Part shown: in pieces, positions 5,380 to 6,761 of the stretch
Numbering within the stretch: the first letter of the stretch is position 1
How the letters are laid out: every line of letters starts with the position of its first letter
Assembly: GCA_016789295.1 (NCBI GenBank)
Contig: JAEUQL010000055.1
Span: 1-6,761 of the forward strand
Source of the DNA: Blastocatellia bacterium
GTDB taxonomy: Bacteria; Acidobacteriota; Blastocatellia; Chloracidobacteriales; JADJPF01
Length of the DNA: 6,761 bases
Direction: 5' to 3'
Made by a program: the position numbers and the translations under genes
Notes under the pieces: model-generated
Told to the model about the DNA's origin: nothing
Seen by the model: only the letters and a program-made list of their open reading frames with translations
Databases searched by the model: none

Positions 5380-6761
5380 ATGCAAATTCCGAAGACTTAT
5401 GAACCGGTAGAAATAGAAAAGAAATGGTATCCAATATGGGAAACTAAAGGTTATTTCAAAGCAGAATCGGTTTCTGAAAAACCCCCTTTTTGTATAGCAA
5501 TCCCACCTCCAAATGTTACAGGCTATCTTCACATGGGACATGCCTTGCAACATACACTTATGGATGTATTAACCAGGTGGCGTAGAATGCAAGGATATAA
5601 TGCACTATGGCTGCCAGGTACTGATCATGCTGGTATCTCTACACAGATAGTTGTTGAAAGACAATTGGAAGAGCAGAACATTACACGCCAACAGCTTGGT
5701 AGAGAAGTGTTTGAAAAACGGGTTTGGCAATGGAAAGAACATGCTGGAGGCACAATTCAACGCCAAATTCGGCGCGAAGGTGCAAGCTGTGATTGGAGCC
5801 GTGAACGCTTTACGCTTGACGAAGGACTATCAAAAGCTGTGCGCGAGGTCTTTGTGCGCCTTTATGAAGAAGGTCTCATATACCGAGATGCTTACATAGT
5901 AAACTGGTGTCCGAAAGACCAGACAGCACTTTCTGATCTCGAAGCTCCAAAAGAAGAAGTCAAAGGTAAGCTCTACCATATTGCTTATAAGATAAAAGAT
6001 AGCGACGAACAGATAGTAGTAGCAACTACAAGACCAGAAACAATGTTAGGCGATACTGCTATTGCTGTTAATCCTGAAGACGAACGTTACAAGCACTTGC
6101 ACCAAAAGACCGCTATTCTTCCTTTGGTAGGAAGAGAGCTTCCCTTCATTGCAGACGAGATGGTGGAAGTAGGTTTTGGAACAGGCGTTGTCAAAATTAC
6201 TCCTGCACACGACCCAAACGACTTCAAGATGGGTTTGAAGCATAAACTTTCACAGGTAGTAGTTATAGACAAACAGGGCAAGATGACCGAAGAGGCAGGG
6301 GCAGGTTTTGCTGGTTTGGATAGATTTGAAGCTAGAAAATTAGTTGTACAGAAGCTAGAAGAACAAGGTTTGCTTGTCAAAATTGAAGACTACACGCACA
6401 AAGTAGGGCATTGCCAGCGTTGCCACACAGTAATTGAGCCACTTGTCTCAACACAGTGGTTTGCAAAGATGAGGGATATGGCCAATGTAGCCATTGAAGC
6501 AGTGAGACAAGGGCGCACAGAATTTGTTCCCGATAATTGGGCAAAGGTCTATTTCGACTGGCTAGAAAATATTCAAGACTGGTGCATTTCTCGTCAGCTA
6601 TGGTGGGGGCATCGCATTCCAGCTTGGCATTGTGAGCACGGACACATAACTGTCAGCCGCGAGACTCCAACAGCGTGTAGCGTTTGTGGAAGTACTAGTC
6701 TCAGGCAAGACGAAGATGTGCTTGACACTTGGTTCTCCTCTGCACTTTGGCCGTTTTCGAC
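5380..6761 (+). CDS. valS: Valyl-tRNA synthetase (3' end outside window)
   Basis: The first 460 codons of a class I aminoacyl-tRNA synthetase that charges tRNA-Val in the cytoplasm. The N-terminus MQIPKTYEPVEIEKKWYPIW is typical. The ATP-binding HIGH motif appears as HMGH at residues 51-54, within PPPNVTGYLHMGHAL. Other hallmarks are GTDHAGISTQ, the editing-domain TTRPET at 216-221 and ITPAHDPND at 273-281 (Asp278 probably the editing acid), QDWCISRQLWWGHRIPAWH ending at residue 417, and DTWFSSALWPFS at the edge. Possible zinc-binding cysteines are C345/C348, C418 and C433/C436; the first cluster reads C177-P-K-D. The catalytic KMSKS loop and the anticodon-binding domain lie beyond the edge. 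An in-frame TGA at 5368-5370 limits the start to TTG 5377 or ATG 5380; ATG is preferred. The Shine-Dalgarno is weak (GGAG at 5363-5366, 13 bases away). The reading frame is intact throughout. Confidence 0.97.
   Translation, partial: MQIPKTYEPVEIEKKWYPIWETKGYFKAESVSEKPPFCIAIPPPNVTGYLHMGHALQHTLMDVLTRWRRMQGYNALWLPGTDHAGISTQIVVERQLEEQNITRQQLGREVFEKRVWQWKEHAGGTIQRQIRREGASCDWSRERFTLDEGLSKAVREVFVRLYEEGLIYRDAYIVNWCPKDQTALSDLEAPKEEVKGKLYHIAYKIKDSDEQIVVATTRPETMLGDTAIAVNPEDERYKHLHQKTAILPLVGRELPFIADEMVEVGFGTGVVKITPAHDPNDFKMGLKHKLSQVVVIDKQGKMTEEAGAGFAGLDRFEARKLVVQKLEEQGLLVKIEDYTHKVGHCQRCHTVIEPLVSTQWFAKMRDMANVAIEAVRQGRTEFVPDNWAKVYFDWLENIQDWCISRQLWWGHRIPAWHCEHGHITVSRETPTACSVCGSTSLRQDEDVLDTWFSSALWPFS

Noticed and set aside
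5211..5402. Small plus-strand open frame (63 residues from ATG) between the receiver gene and valS
   Set aside because: It contains the strong intrinsic terminator at 5278-5319, has no good Shine-Dalgarno, overlaps the valS start and shows no recognisable family features.

Overview
The window is moderately AT-rich bacterial chromosome carrying five genes, all on the plus strand, and one decayed insertion element. From the left edge: the end of a membrane-anchored PASTA-domain protein; rpe (ribulose-phosphate 3-epimerase); a BamD-like TPR lipoprotein; a 652-base gap; a very long response-regulator-like protein (receiver domain, about 580 residues of acidic low-complexity linker, short C-terminal helical domain); and the first 460 codons of valS (valyl-tRNA synthetase), which runs off the right edge. 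The lipoprotein and BamD-like protein point to a Gram-negative-type envelope. The gene order, and the receiver protein with its 'VVRQIAWEVVPDLAE' tail, remind me of Acidobacteriota (Blastocatellia-like). That placement is recollection and inference, not a search result.

Transcription units: PASTA and rpe are coupled by a 4-base ATGA overlap. The bamD-like gene follows 51 bases later and probably shares their transcript, which appears to end at a long hairpin plus T8 run at 2290-2345. The receiver gene has its own strong Shine-Dalgarno sequence, a weak candidate promoter, and a convincing intrinsic terminator at about 5278-5319. valS begins 60 bases after that terminator, so it probably has its own promoter, which I could not identify.

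The 2269-2920 gap holds the bamD terminator, an IS200/IS605-type remnant (about 2375-2815) and a 9-bp inverted repeat just upstream of the receiver gene. The remnant keeps only the C-terminal end of a TnpB nuclease, with its zinc-ribbon cysteines gone. Its right-end hairpin and TCAA terminus are well preserved; in intact TnpB systems this is the 3' end of the omega (guide) RNA.

The genes do not form one obvious pathway. Rpe serves the pentose-phosphate pathway, the BamD-like protein outer-membrane assembly and ValS translation. The receiver protein has no recognisable output domain, and its function is unknown. I see no clearly new multi-gene system. The items most worth a second look are the TnpB relic with its intact RNA-like end, and the receiver protein whose conserved switch Thr is replaced by Val.
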